A stretch of DNA of 34,474 nucleotides from Methanolobus sp. (lineage in GTDB: Archaea > Halobacteriota > Methanosarcinia > Methanosarcinales > Methanosarcinaceae). The translations under genes and the position numbers were made by a program. This document shows, piece after piece, positions 17,402 to 25,007 of this stretch (its first letter is position 1; each line of letters opens with the position of its first letter). The stretch lies in assembly GCF_030682845.1 (NCBI RefSeq), contig NZ_JAUXNK010000095.1, positions 1-34,474 of the forward strand, given 5' to 3'. The notes under the pieces were generated by a model. It searched no databases. It had not been told where the DNA came from and worked only from the letters and a program-made list of their open reading frames with translations.

Positions 17402-18250
17402 ATGGTATCAGATTCGATGAAAAATTTGAGTGCGTATGTCAAATATGAAGATTTCTTGAAACTTGAAAGTGCGGCACGTGACTATGAAGGGTATGCGATA
17501 AGGAAAAAAGCACGTGATGGTGAATATCCATTGCTCATACGATTGCTATTTTTTACGGGTGCCCGTATATCTGAAATTGTCGGAAGCAATCAGCGTATTT
17601 TCACACAGTGTCTATATCCCGGGTTCAAAAAACGTAAGGGTAATTGTCCAAAGTGGGCGATATCAAGGGACGATAAGACATGTATCGATAGTGGATGCAA
17701 ATACTTGGCTGCATACGTACAAAAAGCACATCATGGAATCAGGGTGAAGGATATTGTTTTCAAGGACAGGATAATTGCAGTATATGGAAAAAATGTCAAG
17801 TCCGATGAACTCAAACCCCGAACTGTCATTGTTGATACTGAAACACTTGAATTATTGAAGATGCACATAGAGCGATATGCTCTGCGCCCAAATGACAAAA
17901 TCATCAGCATTAATGAGAATGGGGCAAAAGTGTTAATCAATACATTACGTGATATTGTAGAGATGCCTTGGCTGAGTGCCCATAAGTTCAGGCACGGTCA
18001 TGCTATATATTGTATCCAACAAGGAATGGACATTAGGACACTTCAGCAGCAATTGGGGCATACTGATATGGGTACCACTGCAATATATCTACAATTCGCG
18101 ATCATAGACCGGCAAAAAGCGTATGATAAGGTGTTTGGCAGGAAACACGATTGTATGAAACTACAATGTCCGGCATGTGGTCTAAATTTCAAAGTATCCA
18201 AAAGTGGTGGAGTTGATTTAGAGGATAAGATAAAAACGATATTTAGATGA
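17402..18250 (+). CDS. Tyrosine recombinase (integrase) with Cys-rich insertion
   Basis: 282 residues from ATG 17402, preceded by GGGTGAG (GTG 17390 is the longer option). The catalytic set is visible: R55 (TGARISE), H194-KF-R197 (AHKFRHGH), H220 (QLGHTD) and the nucleophile Y229 (AIYLQF). Two oddities: the usual N-terminal SAM-like arm domain is reduced to about 40 residues, and four cysteines sit between R55 and the central sheet (QCLYPG, NCPKWA, TCIDSGC), like a zinc knuckle inserted in the catalytic domain; a further CPAC pair lies near the C-terminus. It likely moves the adjacent AAA+ module or drives inversion or deletion at the pilin locus. It stands head-to-head with pilin copy 2. Confidence 0.85.
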   Translation: MVSDSMKNLSAYVKYEDFLKLESAARDYEGYAIRKKARDGEYPLLIRLLFFTGARISEIVGSNQRIFTQCLYPGFKKRKGNCPKWAISRDDKTCIDSGCKYLAAYVQKAHHGIRVKDIVFKDRIIAVYGKNVKSDELKPRTVIVDTETLELLKMHIERYALRPNDKIISINENGAKVLINTLRDIVEMPWLSAHKFRHGHAIYCIQQGMDIRTLQQQLGHTDMGTTAIYLQFAIIDRQKAYDKVFGRKHDCMKLQCPACGLNFKVSKSGGVDLEDKIKTIFR

Positions 18251-18480
18251 ATCTTGTCTTAATGTGTACTACTTTTTGGGCCACCTTTCCTGAGTTGCGG
18301 CATAATCTAGAGGATTTCAAGTATTGGTATTCAAGAAAGGTAACATTAAATGATATTTTTCGCAAAAGGCAATTTCTATTTGGCTTTATATTAAAAAGAC
18401 ATATTTTAATAAAGTATTTGAAACCCCTCAAAGATGGGTATAGGATTAAACCCTCGATCTTACAGAGGTTATCAAGATAG
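18247..18480 (+). CDS. Small basic hypothetical protein behind the integrase
   Basis: A 77-codon frame whose ATG overlaps the integrase stop (ATGA), suggesting coupled translation. The product is basic and aromatic-rich (DFKYWYSRKVTLND; FGFILKRHILIKYLK). I recognise no family. The region is AT rich and an 86-codon frame is open on the opposite strand, so coding status is doubtful. Confidence 0.3.
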   Translation: MNLVLMCTTFWATFPELRHNLEDFKYWYSRKVTLNDIFRKRQFLFGFILKRHILIKYLKPLKDGYRIKPSILQRLSR

Positions 18481-18502
18481 GACGATTTAATCTTAAATAA
18501 CA

Positions 18503-18517
18503 CCCACTTCCAGTGGG
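18503..18517 (+). terminator. Short hairpin between integrase and ATPase genes
   Basis: CCCACT, loop TCC, AGTGGG form a 6-bp stem. A second overlapping pairing (CCAGT/ACTGG) is possible. No T-run follows; it may equally be a regulator site. The surrounding 18481-18785 is otherwise AT-rich leader DNA with a TATA-like run (TATAAATTATATAATATATT, about 18548-18567). Confidence 0.3.
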
Positions 18518-18785
18518 GTTATAACTGGAATAAGGCGAATGCATGTGTTATAAATTATATAATATATTATTTAAGTCTCATTTGTTGGCCAATGGTTTAA
18601 ATATTGCAACTTTCAGTTTTCCTTCGATGACTTCCAAAAACAATCTGATAGAACAGTTAGAGAAAATAGGAGTCATAGGCCTAGCAATTTCTACATTATT
18701 ATATTTATGTAGTTATAATGTAGTGTTGTATAGATATTATAGCCAGATTGTTTGTGGGTCATACCCATATCTAAGGAAATGTAAT

Positions 18786-19937
18786 ATGTCAGAAGAAAAT
18801 GATATTACGAACCACATAAGAACAGCAGTCGAACAAATTATGGAAAATGAGGATCCAGTGGAATATATCCTTAATGAGCATCAAAAATTGCACATAGGAG
18901 ATAAAGAGATAGCTAAGACCTTACTAGTCTCAATAGGCGTACAATCCGCCTTAAACAGTGAGGGTATTCAGCCTAAAGTAAATGGAGCATCAGGAAAAGG
19001 TAAAACACATTGTTGTAAGGCCATGAAACATCTTATGCCACCTGAATGGATTATAGAAACCATGCTTTCTGATAAGGTTATTTATAGGATGCAGCTAAAT
19101 TCGGGAGTCGTCATATTTTGTGATGACGCTGACCTTTCACCGAGTTTGGAAGGCACCATAAAAAGGGCAACAACGAACTTTCAAGCAGAGACCATTTTTA
19201 CAACACTTGATAAAGAGCATAAAGTAAAATCCTTGCCTATACCGCCTCACATTGTATGGTGGTTAACATCTATAGACGATGATCAGAGTTTACAGCTTCT
19301 CAATCGGCAGCTTAGTGCAGGAGTTGATGAAACTCCAGATCAGGACAGAAGAGTTTTAGAGCATCAAATAGATCAGGCTTTAACCGGTAAGATGGCCTTT
19401 CCCGAAACAGAAGAGGTTAGGATATGCCGTGAAATAATAAGGACTATCAAACAAAAGGAATTCGTAGTAAAGATACCATTCGCCAAAGATATAGAATGGA
19501 CTAATGAATCAAATAGGCGTAACTTCCCACTGTTTTGTGACATTATGGCCGGCTTTGCTATATTCAGGTTCAAGCAAAGGAAATTGGATGAAACAGGGGC
19601 CTTACTGGCAGACCTTAAAGATTTTATATCTGCAGCAGAGCTGTACAATAAAAGAGCCAAAAACCAGCAACTAAAGATAACCAATAAGGAAGAGGAGCTA
19701 TTAGCAGCTATAAAGGAGTTGAACGGAAGAGCAACTTATGAAGACTTATGCAAAAAACTGCGTGTAGGTTCCAGTCGAATAAGCCACCTCTTAAATGGAA
19801 AAGGAGGGAATCATGACTCGGGACTACTTTATAAGGTACCGGGACTATCGACAGAACAGGATGGTAAGAAAACTATGGTCATCTTTGATGGATCTTATGA
19901 GGAGGGAAACTATGAAGTAAAACTACGGGGGGTATGA
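18786..19937 (+). CDS. AAA+/P-loop ATPase with C-terminal helix-turn-helix (plasmid or viral replication type)
   Basis: 383 residues from ATG 18786, which has AAGGA 9 nt upstream. Walker A GASGKGKT lies at 67-74, Walker B VIFCDD has its acids at D113-D114, and LPIPPHIVWWLTSIDDD holds a sensor-like strand. Near the C-terminus, ATYEDLCKKLRVGSSRISHL is a winged helix-turn-helix. The layout resembles replicative helicase-like ATPases of archaeal plasmids and proviruses. The frame stays open to ATG 18543, adding 81 residues with a hydrophobic helix (VIGLAISTLLYLC); I treat that as leader because a promoter-like AT run lies inside it. AT-rich codons set this gene apart from the core genes. Confidence 0.7.
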   Translation: MSEENDITNHIRTAVEQIMENEDPVEYILNEHQKLHIGDKEIAKTLLVSIGVQSALNSEGIQPKVNGASGKGKTHCCKAMKHLMPPEWIIETMLSDKVIYRMQLNSGVVIFCDDADLSPSLEGTIKRATTNFQAETIFTTLDKEHKVKSLPIPPHIVWWLTSIDDDQSLQLLNRQLSAGVDETPDQDRRVLEHQIDQALTGKMAFPETEEVRICREIIRTIKQKEFVVKIPFAKDIEWTNESNRRNFPLFCDIMAGFAIFRFKQRKLDETGALLADLKDFISAAELYNKRAKNQQLKITNKEEELLAAIKELNGRATYEDLCKKLRVGSSRISHLLNGKGGNHDSGLLYKVPGLSTEQDGKKTMVIFDGSYEEGNYEVKLRGV

Positions 19938-20120
19938 TTACCTCCCTTTACTATTTATTTACTTAAATAAACAGTATCAAGGGCTTCATATTTACCTCTT
20001 TACCCACTTTACTGCATTAGAGGTTCTGAAGTATGCGCGCAATCTTGTATCTCTATAATAGAGGTAATATATGTAAATTGGTAAAGTATGTGGCTATAGA
20101 TGATGTTTTTTGAGAAAAAG

Positions 20121-20150
20121 TATTAGTAAACAATAGTAAACTGCAGTAAA
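20121..20150 (+). repeat. Three AGTAAA iterons at exact 10-bp spacing
   Basis: AGTAAA occurs at 20125, 20135 and 20145, giving three 10-bp units of form NNNNAGTAAA. Related GTAAA/TTTAC words occur upstream (CTTTACCCACTTTAC near 20015; GGTAAAGTA near 20080). The array sits directly before the TATA box of the small ORF. It could be a repressor operator or replication iterons for the neighbouring ATPase. Confidence 0.6.
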
Positions 20151-20156
20151 CCAAAG

Positions 20157-20166
20157 ATATTTATAT
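20157..20166 (+). promoter_or_regulatory. TATA box next to the iterons
   Basis: ATATTTATAT follows the last AGTAAA by 6 bp. Transcription would start near 20187, after the longest possible start of the small ORF (20165), which rules that start out. A factor bound at the iterons would overlap the BRE. Confidence 0.5.
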
Positions 20167-20257
20167 GCATTCTGTTATATATCTATATAGGAATATATGT
20201 GTAATGCATTTGACAAACACGTATGTGCATATTAAGAAGTGTAGCCGGAGGCTGTCG

Positions 20258-20374
20258 ATGGAAGATCTTGATGAATTAATCGAAGAGATGGAATTTATTA
20301 ACTTGAGGGAAAAGACTGTTGAAGATTTACTTAATGAAAAGCCTAAGGAAGCCTACAGGGTGAACTACCAGTAA
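20258..20374 (+). CDS. Small acidic hypothetical protein of the mobile module
   Basis: 38 residues from ATG 20258, chosen for a perfect GGAGG (20247-20251) 6 nt upstream. The product is acidic and helical (MEDLDELIEEMEFINLREKT). A 56-residue version from ATG 20204 would add a basic segment (HIKKCSRRLS) and could be a small DNA-binding protein. It is separated from the ATPase by the iteron-promoter region and followed by a terminator. No family recognised; size and position suit a copy-control or antitoxin-like protein. Confidence 0.5.
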   Translation: MEDLDELIEEMEFINLREKTVEDLLNEKPKEAYRVNYQ

Positions 20375-20393
20375 CCTATTAATTATGGCCCCA

Positions 20394-20408
20394 GTACCCA
20401 TAATGGGT
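20394..20408. promoter_or_regulatory. Perfect 7+7 palindrome
   Basis: TACCCAT A ATGGGTA is a perfect dyad with one central base, 19 bp after the small ORF. Size and symmetry fit a dimeric repressor site; no function is shown. Confidence 0.3.
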
Positions 20409-20449
20409 AATAAATAGCTTCCTCAGAAGGCATCATAGCATTAAGCATA

Positions 20450-20478
20450 GGGGCTAATATAAAGCAACCCCTTTTTTT
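20450..20478 (+). terminator. Terminator of the mobile module
   Basis: GGGGCT (20450-20455) pairs with AGCAACCCC (the CCCC at 20468-20471, with a small bulge), followed by seven T (20472-20478). Confidence 0.55.
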
Positions 20479-20662
20479 ATTTTTGTATTCAAGGTTTAAT
20501 ATTATTATATGGTGAATTATCCATATCAAGCGCACCAATTGGAGTTAAGCTTATATGAATTGAGAATATCTTATCACTTATCACGGTTCAATTAAGATTG
20601 TCGTGATTTCAAATGAGGTGACTTATAGAGGAAACCTATAGAGCTATCCTAAAACATAGCGT

Positions 20663-20756
20663 CCATTGATGCTATGCCATACGCAAAAGGAATTAGGTTG
20701 CGGCACTCTCTGGAGTCAGGGTAAAAAAGAGAAAAGAATGACGCACGAGGCGTCAT
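20663..20756. repeat. Pilin-downstream repeat module, copy B
   Basis: Same order and nearly the same sequence as copy A at 16764-16854: CCATTG, TGCTATGCCATACGCAAAA, GGTTGCGGCACTCTCTGGAG, then the terminator. The shared part continues into the pilin 3' ends. Confidence 0.75.
20722..20756 (-). terminator. Terminator behind pilin copy 3
   Basis: ATGACGC/GCGTCAT stem (20738-20744, 20750-20756), 5-nt loop, followed on the minus strand by a T-rich tract to 20722. Copies 1 and 3 share the longer string ATGTGTTTAGGTTTAGAACC between hairpin and coding end. Confidence 0.75.
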
Positions 20757-20766
20757 GTGTTTAGGT

Positions 20767-21252
20767 TTAGAACCTTACCATCACGTCAGAAATCATCTGC
20801 TGGCTTGCTGTGTCAATTACCTTGACATTAACAGTTTCACCAGATGCGCCTACGTGAGCGGCTGGGAGAGTAGTTGTGGTGTTATTACCTAGTGAGTAGG
20901 TGTTTGCCGCTGTGGCAAATATGTAAACTGTCTCTCCTGCACTAAATGCATTTGTGCTCGCATCTGCTATGGTTGAAGTGACTTCAGTTCCATTGCACAT
21001 TACTTTGGTATTTGTACTGGCTAAGTAGAAATCATCTCCGCCCTGATGTTCAAGCTTCACAGAGTTCTGACTATCAATAACAACAGCGCTCGCTCTTATG
21101 CTCGCCTGCGGTGCCTGCTCAGGTGGTCCCATGCCGAATACGAATGCAGCAATGACAGCTGCTAAGATAACAGTAATCGCGACCATCAGGATTACGCCGA
21201 TGACCGGGGATACTGCATCCTCTTCCTTAAGGAATTGGTTTGATTTGCTCAT
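20767..21252 (-). CDS. Pilin copy 3: intact archaeal type IV pilin
   Basis: 161 residues from ATG 21252, which follows GAGAGGA; the longer ATG at 21273 would place this SD inside the coding part. The leader MSKSNQFLKEEDA precedes VSPVIGVILMVAITVILAAV, the PF07790 class III signal and helix, with prepilin peptidase (EppA/PibD) cleavage expected before VSPV. The mature head starts PPEQAPQASIRASA and ends VNVKVIDTASQQMISDVMVRF. The head middle (about 65-140) differs from copies 1 and 2, while both ends are conserved. Only this copy has signal, start codon and an upstream operon partner, so it is the likely expressed filament subunit. Confidence 0.9.
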   Translation of the reverse strand: MSKSNQFLKEEDAVSPVIGVILMVAITVILAAVIAAFVFGMGPPEQAPQASIRASAVVIDSQNSVKLEHQGGDDFYLASTNTKVMCNGTEVTSTIADASTNAFSAGETVYIFATAANTYSLGNNTTTTLPAAHVGASGETVNVKVIDTASQQMISDVMVRF

Positions 21253-21277
21253 ATATGTTCCTCTCTCATTCAAAAGT

Positions 21278-21484
21278 CTACACTTTCTTTTGCTTCTTTT
21301 TCTGGACTACTTTTTCAAGTTTCTTAGCCCACATTTTATCGTCGAGGTTAATATACTCACACTCGAGATAATGTTGCACTGCTATACTCAGCGCTTCTTT
21401 TGTTGAGGACTCGTTACACTTCTTTTTTAGAGCTGCAAGCTCATCCTCGGTGAGTACAGTTTGTGCATGTACAATTTTTACCAT
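21278..21484 (-). CDS. DUF5371-like small protein, operon partner of the pilin
   Basis: 68 residues, highly charged: MVKIVHAQTVLTEDELAALK at the start, a helical middle with ESSTKEALSIAVQHYLECEY, and a poly-Lys end (VVQKKKQKKV). It resembles a methanogen-specific family I recall as DUF5371; the ESSTKEAL--AV-HYLEC part looks like the second half of a ribbon-helix-helix protein. It ends 25 bp before the pilin start on the same strand and shares the promoter (AGTATATATAG on the minus strand, about 21564-21574). A regulator or chaperone of the pilin is a reasonable guess. Confidence 0.7.
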   Translation of the reverse strand: MVKIVHAQTVLTEDELAALKKKCNESSTKEALSIAVQHYLECEYINLDDKMWAKKLEKVVQKKKQKKV

Positions 21485-21925
21485 TGTATATCGCCTAGTG
21501 TTCGACTTGATTCATCTGATGGGCATTTCTGCCAATCTCATCATTATTATAATATTATCTTTTCTATATATACTTTTTTAATATAAATTTGCTGTTGCGG
21601 CCTGATAAGGCTACTGTAGCTTTATTTTATATTAATCAGCATATATATCGGACAGGGATGGCACATCAGGACATGCAAGATGCTTCATCCGACTAATCTC
21701 ACATATATGAGCATCAAAATTACTATCATTAATAGTATATATAGTGTGCTGAGTCCCTTTTCGCTTTAAACCATCCGGGGATATCATATTCATGGAAATA
21801 TGGCATTCATTCCGGAAATCTCAGGGCCGCCTGTAATTTACTGACAGGCATCTATAGGGAAAATCAAAATATGACCTCTTCTATTATAGATGCAAACATC
21901 ACTTACATCCTTAAAAGGTAAAACC
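21485..21925. other. Divergent intergenic region between pilin operon and ACT operon
   Basis: It holds the minus-strand TATA box of the DUF5371-pilin operon (about 21564-21574) and two plus-strand TATA-like elements, AGTATATATAG (about 21733-21743) and CTATTATAG (about 21886); the second suits the start at 21926. GCCTGATAAGGC near 21600 forms a small hairpin. No gene seen. Confidence 0.5.
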
Positions 21926-22204
21926 ATGGTCCCAAGTCGTTTCATAATAACAGTCATAGGTATCGACAAGGTCGGTATTGTAGCAGGCATCACCCGGGTG
22001 ATGGCGGATTTCAATGTCAATATCGTTGACATCAGCCAGACGATCATGCAGTCCCTGTTCACAATGATAATGCTCGCAGAGATAAAAGAAGAGAACTTCG
22101 ACCTGTCCTCCTTCCAGAAAGCCATGGCAGCTAAAGGGCATGAGTTCGGGGTCGAGGTCAAAGTGCAGCATGAGGACACTTTCCGCTTCATGCACAGGAT
22201 ATAA
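21926..22204 (+). CDS. ACT-domain protein, UPF0237 family
   Basis: 92 residues, a single ACT domain (FIITVIGIDKVGIVAGITRV, then DFNVNIVDISQTIMQSLFTM). UPF0237 proteins occur next to UPF0210/PFL proteins in many bacteria and archaea, as here (16 bp apart), and probably sense a small ligand for that partner. ATG 21926 is chosen over 21890 because the family starts at PSRFIITVIG and AAAGGTAAAACC precedes it. Confidence 0.9.
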   Translation: MVPSRFIITVIGIDKVGIVAGITRVMADFNVNIVDISQTIMQSLFTMIMLAEIKEENFDLSSFQKAMAAKGHEFGVEVKVQHEDTFRFMHRI

Positions 22205-22220
22205 GCCCGGAGGCTTTTGA

Positions 22221-23582
22221 ATGCTGATCCATCCCGAAGAGATCCTTGAGACCATTAAAATGGTGACCAACGAGAACCTCGATATCAGGACCGTCACCAT
22301 GGGCATAAGCCTGCGCGACTGCTGCCATCCCGATATCGACACGTTCAACGAGAACATCTACGAAAAGATAACCACCTGTGCAAAAGACCTGGTAAAGACC
22401 ACCGACGATGTGCAGAGCCTCTACGGCATCCCCATCATCAACAAAAGGATATCCGTCACTCCCATCGCCATCGTTGCGGAAAGCTGCAAAGAGCCGGACC
22501 TCACCTCCGTTGCCCGGACACTGGACCGGGCTGCCCACGACGTAGGCATAGACTTCATAGGCGGCTTCAGTGCCCTCGTGCAAAAAGGCATGACTCCGGG
22601 CGACCTGCGGCTCATCAACTCAGTCCCCCAGGCCCTGGCAAGCACAAAGAAGGTCTGCTCGTCCATCAATGTCGCCACAACAAAGGCCGGCATAAACATG
22701 GACGCTGTGGCCCTCATGGGCAGGGTGATCAAGGAGACCGCCCACCTTACCCGCGACCAGGGGGGTATCGGCTGCGCTAAGTTTGTGGTCTTTGCAAACG
22801 CGCCCGACGACAATCCTTTCATGGCAGGAGCTTTCCATGGCATAGGCGAGCCCGAGTGCACCATCAATGTCGGTGTCAGCGGTCCCGGAGTGGTCAATTC
22901 GGCCGTGCGCGCCCTGGAGGACCCTTCACTTGGCGATATCTCGGAGTGTATCAAGAAGACAGCATTCAAGATAACCCGCGTAGGAGAGGTCATCGGCAAA
23001 GAGGTTGCAAAACGCCTGGACGCAAGGTTTGGTGTGCTTGACCTCTCTCTCGCCCCGACGCCAGCCATCGGTGACAGTGTCGCCGCAATACTTGAGGCCA
23101 TGGGTCTGGAGAGTTGCGGCACCCACGGCACAACTGCAGCACTCGCACTGCTCAATGACGCTGTTAAAAAAGGCGGTTCAATGGCATCCTCCTCCGTCGG
23201 GGGCTTAAGCGGGGCCTTCATCCCGGTAAGTGAGGACGCAGGCATGATAAACGCAGTATTGTGTGGCTCCCTCAGCCTTGATAAGCTTGAGGCGATGACC
23301 AGCGTATGCTCGGTAGGGCTTGACATGATCGCTATCCCCGGTGACACCCCTGCATCCACGATCTCTGCCATAATCGCAGATGAGATGGCCATTGGCATGA
23401 TAAACAAGAAAACAACGGCTGTAAGGCTCATCCCCGTTCCAGGTAAGACTGTGGGCGACATGGTAGAGTTCGGCGGACTGCTTGGCAGGGCCCCCGTCAT
23501 GTCTGTGAACAGGTACAGTTCCGAGAAATTCATCGCAAGGGGAGGCAGGATCCCCGCACCCATACAGGCGCTGACAAACTGA
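22221..23582 (+). CDS. PFL-like protein, UPF0210 (DUF711) family
   Basis: 453 residues, full length for the family. Starts [15 protein letters not shown], with the conserved segments [46 protein letters not shown] and [20 protein letters not shown]. The fold is related to pyruvate formate-lyase, but no C-terminal glycyl-radical motif is visible; the reaction is not known. GGAGG lies 9 nt before the start. It follows the ACT gene and probably forms one transcript with it and the kinase-like gene. Confidence 0.92.
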   Translation: MLIHPEEILETIKMVTNENLDIRTVTMGISLRDCCHPDIDTFNENIYEKITTCAKDLVKTTDDVQSLYGIPIINKRISVTPIAIVAESCKEPDLTSVARTLDRAAHDVGIDFIGGFSALVQKGMTPGDLRLINSVPQALASTKKVCSSINVATTKAGINMDAVALMGRVIKETAHLTRDQGGIGCAKFVVFANAPDDNPFMAGAFHGIGEPECTINVGVSGPGVVNSAVRALEDPSLGDISECIKKTAFKITRVGEVIGKEVAKRLDARFGVLDLSLAPTPAIGDSVAAILEAMGLESCGTHGTTAALALLNDAVKKGGSMASSSVGGLSGAFIPVSEDAGMINAVLCGSLSLDKLEAMTSVCSVGLDMIAIPGDTPASTISAIIADEMAIGMINKKTTAVRLIPVPGKTVGDMVEFGGLLGRAPVMSVNRYSSEKFIARGGRIPAPIQALTN

Positions 23583-23655
23583 TGACAACTCTCCCACCGT
23601 TTCAGACAGCCATCAGTCAGGCAGACGACCTGACAAGACCCGTTCAGGAGTTCCC

Positions 23656-24165
23656 ATGATAATAACCCTGATAGGAATGCCGGGCGCCGGGAAAAGTTCT
23701 GTCGGGAAAAGGCTTGCACGCCTCATGGGGTATACCTTCATCGACACGGACAACCTGATCATCCATGCTGCAGGCGCCCTGCTCCAGAAAATTGTGGATG
23801 AGCAAGGTGACATGGCGCTCATAGGTGTTGAGGAGCAGAGTATCCTTGGCCTTCAGTTAAAGGACAACAGTATCATTGCAACAGGTGGAAGTGTGGTCTA
23901 TTCAGAAAAAGCAATGCAATTCCTCAAAGTAAACTCGGTCGTTGTTTACCTTGATGTTCCCTTCGAGGCTATCGCCCGAAGGCTTTCCAACATTGATACA
24001 AGGGGTGTTGTAGGTCTCAAGGGCAAGGGCCTGCGGGAACTCTACCGGGAGCGCACAGGACTTTACACTGCTTATGCCGATGTGACCATCAAGGTCGGTG
24101 CCAGGGACAAGGTGCAGGATGTAGTAACCCGGATTGGGGAAAAATTACGTGATAGAGGACTCTGA
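23656..24165 (+). CDS. Shikimate-kinase-like P-loop kinase with altered substrate site
   Basis: 169 residues with the fold of bacterial shikimate kinase: P-loop GMPGAGKSS at 7-15, DTD at 30-32, ATGGSV near 77 and ERTGLY-ADVTI near the C-terminus. Archaea normally use a GHMP-type shikimate kinase. Key shikimate contacts are changed: the Arg of the bacterial GE-GFR motif falls on Ile (DMALIGVEEQS), the GGGS loop lacks one Gly, and the lid RPLL reads RGVVG. I therefore expect ATP-dependent phosphorylation of another small molecule. SD-like CAGGAG precedes ATG 23656. It trails the UPF0210 gene by 73 bp and converges on the DUF2284 gene. Confidence 0.75.
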   Translation: MIITLIGMPGAGKSSVGKRLARLMGYTFIDTDNLIIHAAGALLQKIVDEQGDMALIGVEEQSILGLQLKDNSIIATGGSVVYSEKAMQFLKVNSVVVYLDVPFEAIARRLSNIDTRGVVGLKGKGLRELYRERTGLYTAYADVTIKVGARDKVQDVVTRIGEKLRDRGL

Positions 24166-24183
24166 GCCTCTAACGCCTGCATT

Positions 24184-24840
24184 TCACTCCAGCAAGATGA
24201 TTGTGTACTGGGAAGGAACTGCATCATTTAAGGGGAATTTTTGAAGAGGTGTCCCTAATTTATCCAAAGTTTTGTCCAGCCGTATCCCAAGGCCCATAAG
24301 ACATGGTCTGCGAATTGTCGGATGGTGGCATGGCCCCTTAGAACCCGCACAGTTGACGCCGGAGTAGTCACTGGTGGCACACCATGTGCACATGCCCGGA
24401 AAAGTAGCAAGGGCAGTATTGTATCCCAGTTCCCAGGCGAGTTTCTCAAGTTCGATACTTCCTGGCTGTATCCTTTCCTTTCGTTCTCTCATCACGGTTT
24501 TTAAGGTGTCCTGGTACTTTTCTTTTGTAATTTTATCTTCAGGTGGAATGATGCTGTATTTTACAAAATTCTCACTGATCTCTCTTGAAAAACGGTTATC
24601 TGACTTCCAGTCTACAAGCAGCACCCATTCATAATCATTAAGCATTTTCCTGAATTCGTCCACCGGGGGTATGAACGGGGGACAGACCTGACTGCCATAA
24701 CCATTGCAACCAAATTCGCATTTCAGGATTGTTCTGTTCTCGACGATTAAATATTCAACAGGTATTAATCTGATATTTTTTGCTCCCTGCTCTTTGGCCT
24801 TCTCTTCCAGAAGCCTGTAATTCTCTTCGGTTATTCTCAT
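24184..24840 (-). CDS. DUF2284 cysteine-rich metal-binding protein
   Basis: 218 residues. The N-terminal cysteine set C41, C45, C53 (KCEFGCNGYGSQVCPP) and a C-terminal set (GMCTWCATS, NCAGSKGPCHHP, RRPCLMG) are the hallmark of DUF2284, predicted to bind metal or an Fe-S cluster. It is frequent in methanogens and other anaerobes with no established function. TATA-like GGTAAATATGC lies close upstream on the minus strand, so the leader is short. It ends 18 bp from the converging kinase gene. Confidence 0.88.
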   Translation of the reverse strand: MRITEENYRLLEEKAKEQGAKNIRLIPVEYLIVENRTILKCEFGCNGYGSQVCPPFIPPVDEFRKMLNDYEWVLLVDWKSDNRFSREISENFVKYSIIPPEDKITKEKYQDTLKTVMRERKERIQPGSIELEKLAWELGYNTALATFPGMCTWCATSDYSGVNCAGSKGPCHHPTIRRPCLMGLGIRLDKTLDKLGTPLQKFPLNDAVPSQYTIILLE

Positions 24841-25007
24841 CCTTTATGCATATTTACCTGAGCACAGATTTAGTTTCTGCTCTCCTACTCCGGAACTCTT
24901 TCATTGGGGTTCGCTGCAAATATCTGGAAAACCTGGGAGAGTGCACTTATTTGTAGCTTGGCAAAGAATAATCTATAAGACTGGTAAAAGAGAACATAAA
25001 AAAGAAA

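Noticed and set aside
18243-18503. Minus-strand 86-codon frame behind the integrase
   Set aside because: AT-rich DNA, no SD or TATA in position, and it overlaps the integrase end; the plus-strand frame is slightly better but also doubtful.
20165-20257. Longest start (ATG 20165) of the small ORF
   Set aside because: It coincides with the TATA box, upstream of the predicted transcription start; the GGAGG-preceded ATG 20258 or ATG 20204 is more credible.
22421-23719. Minus-strand open frame of 432 codons opposite the UPF0210 gene
   Set aside because: Its composition (Ser, Pro, Thr, Ala rich) is that of an antisense shadow of a GC-rich gene; the sense strand matches a known family over its full length.
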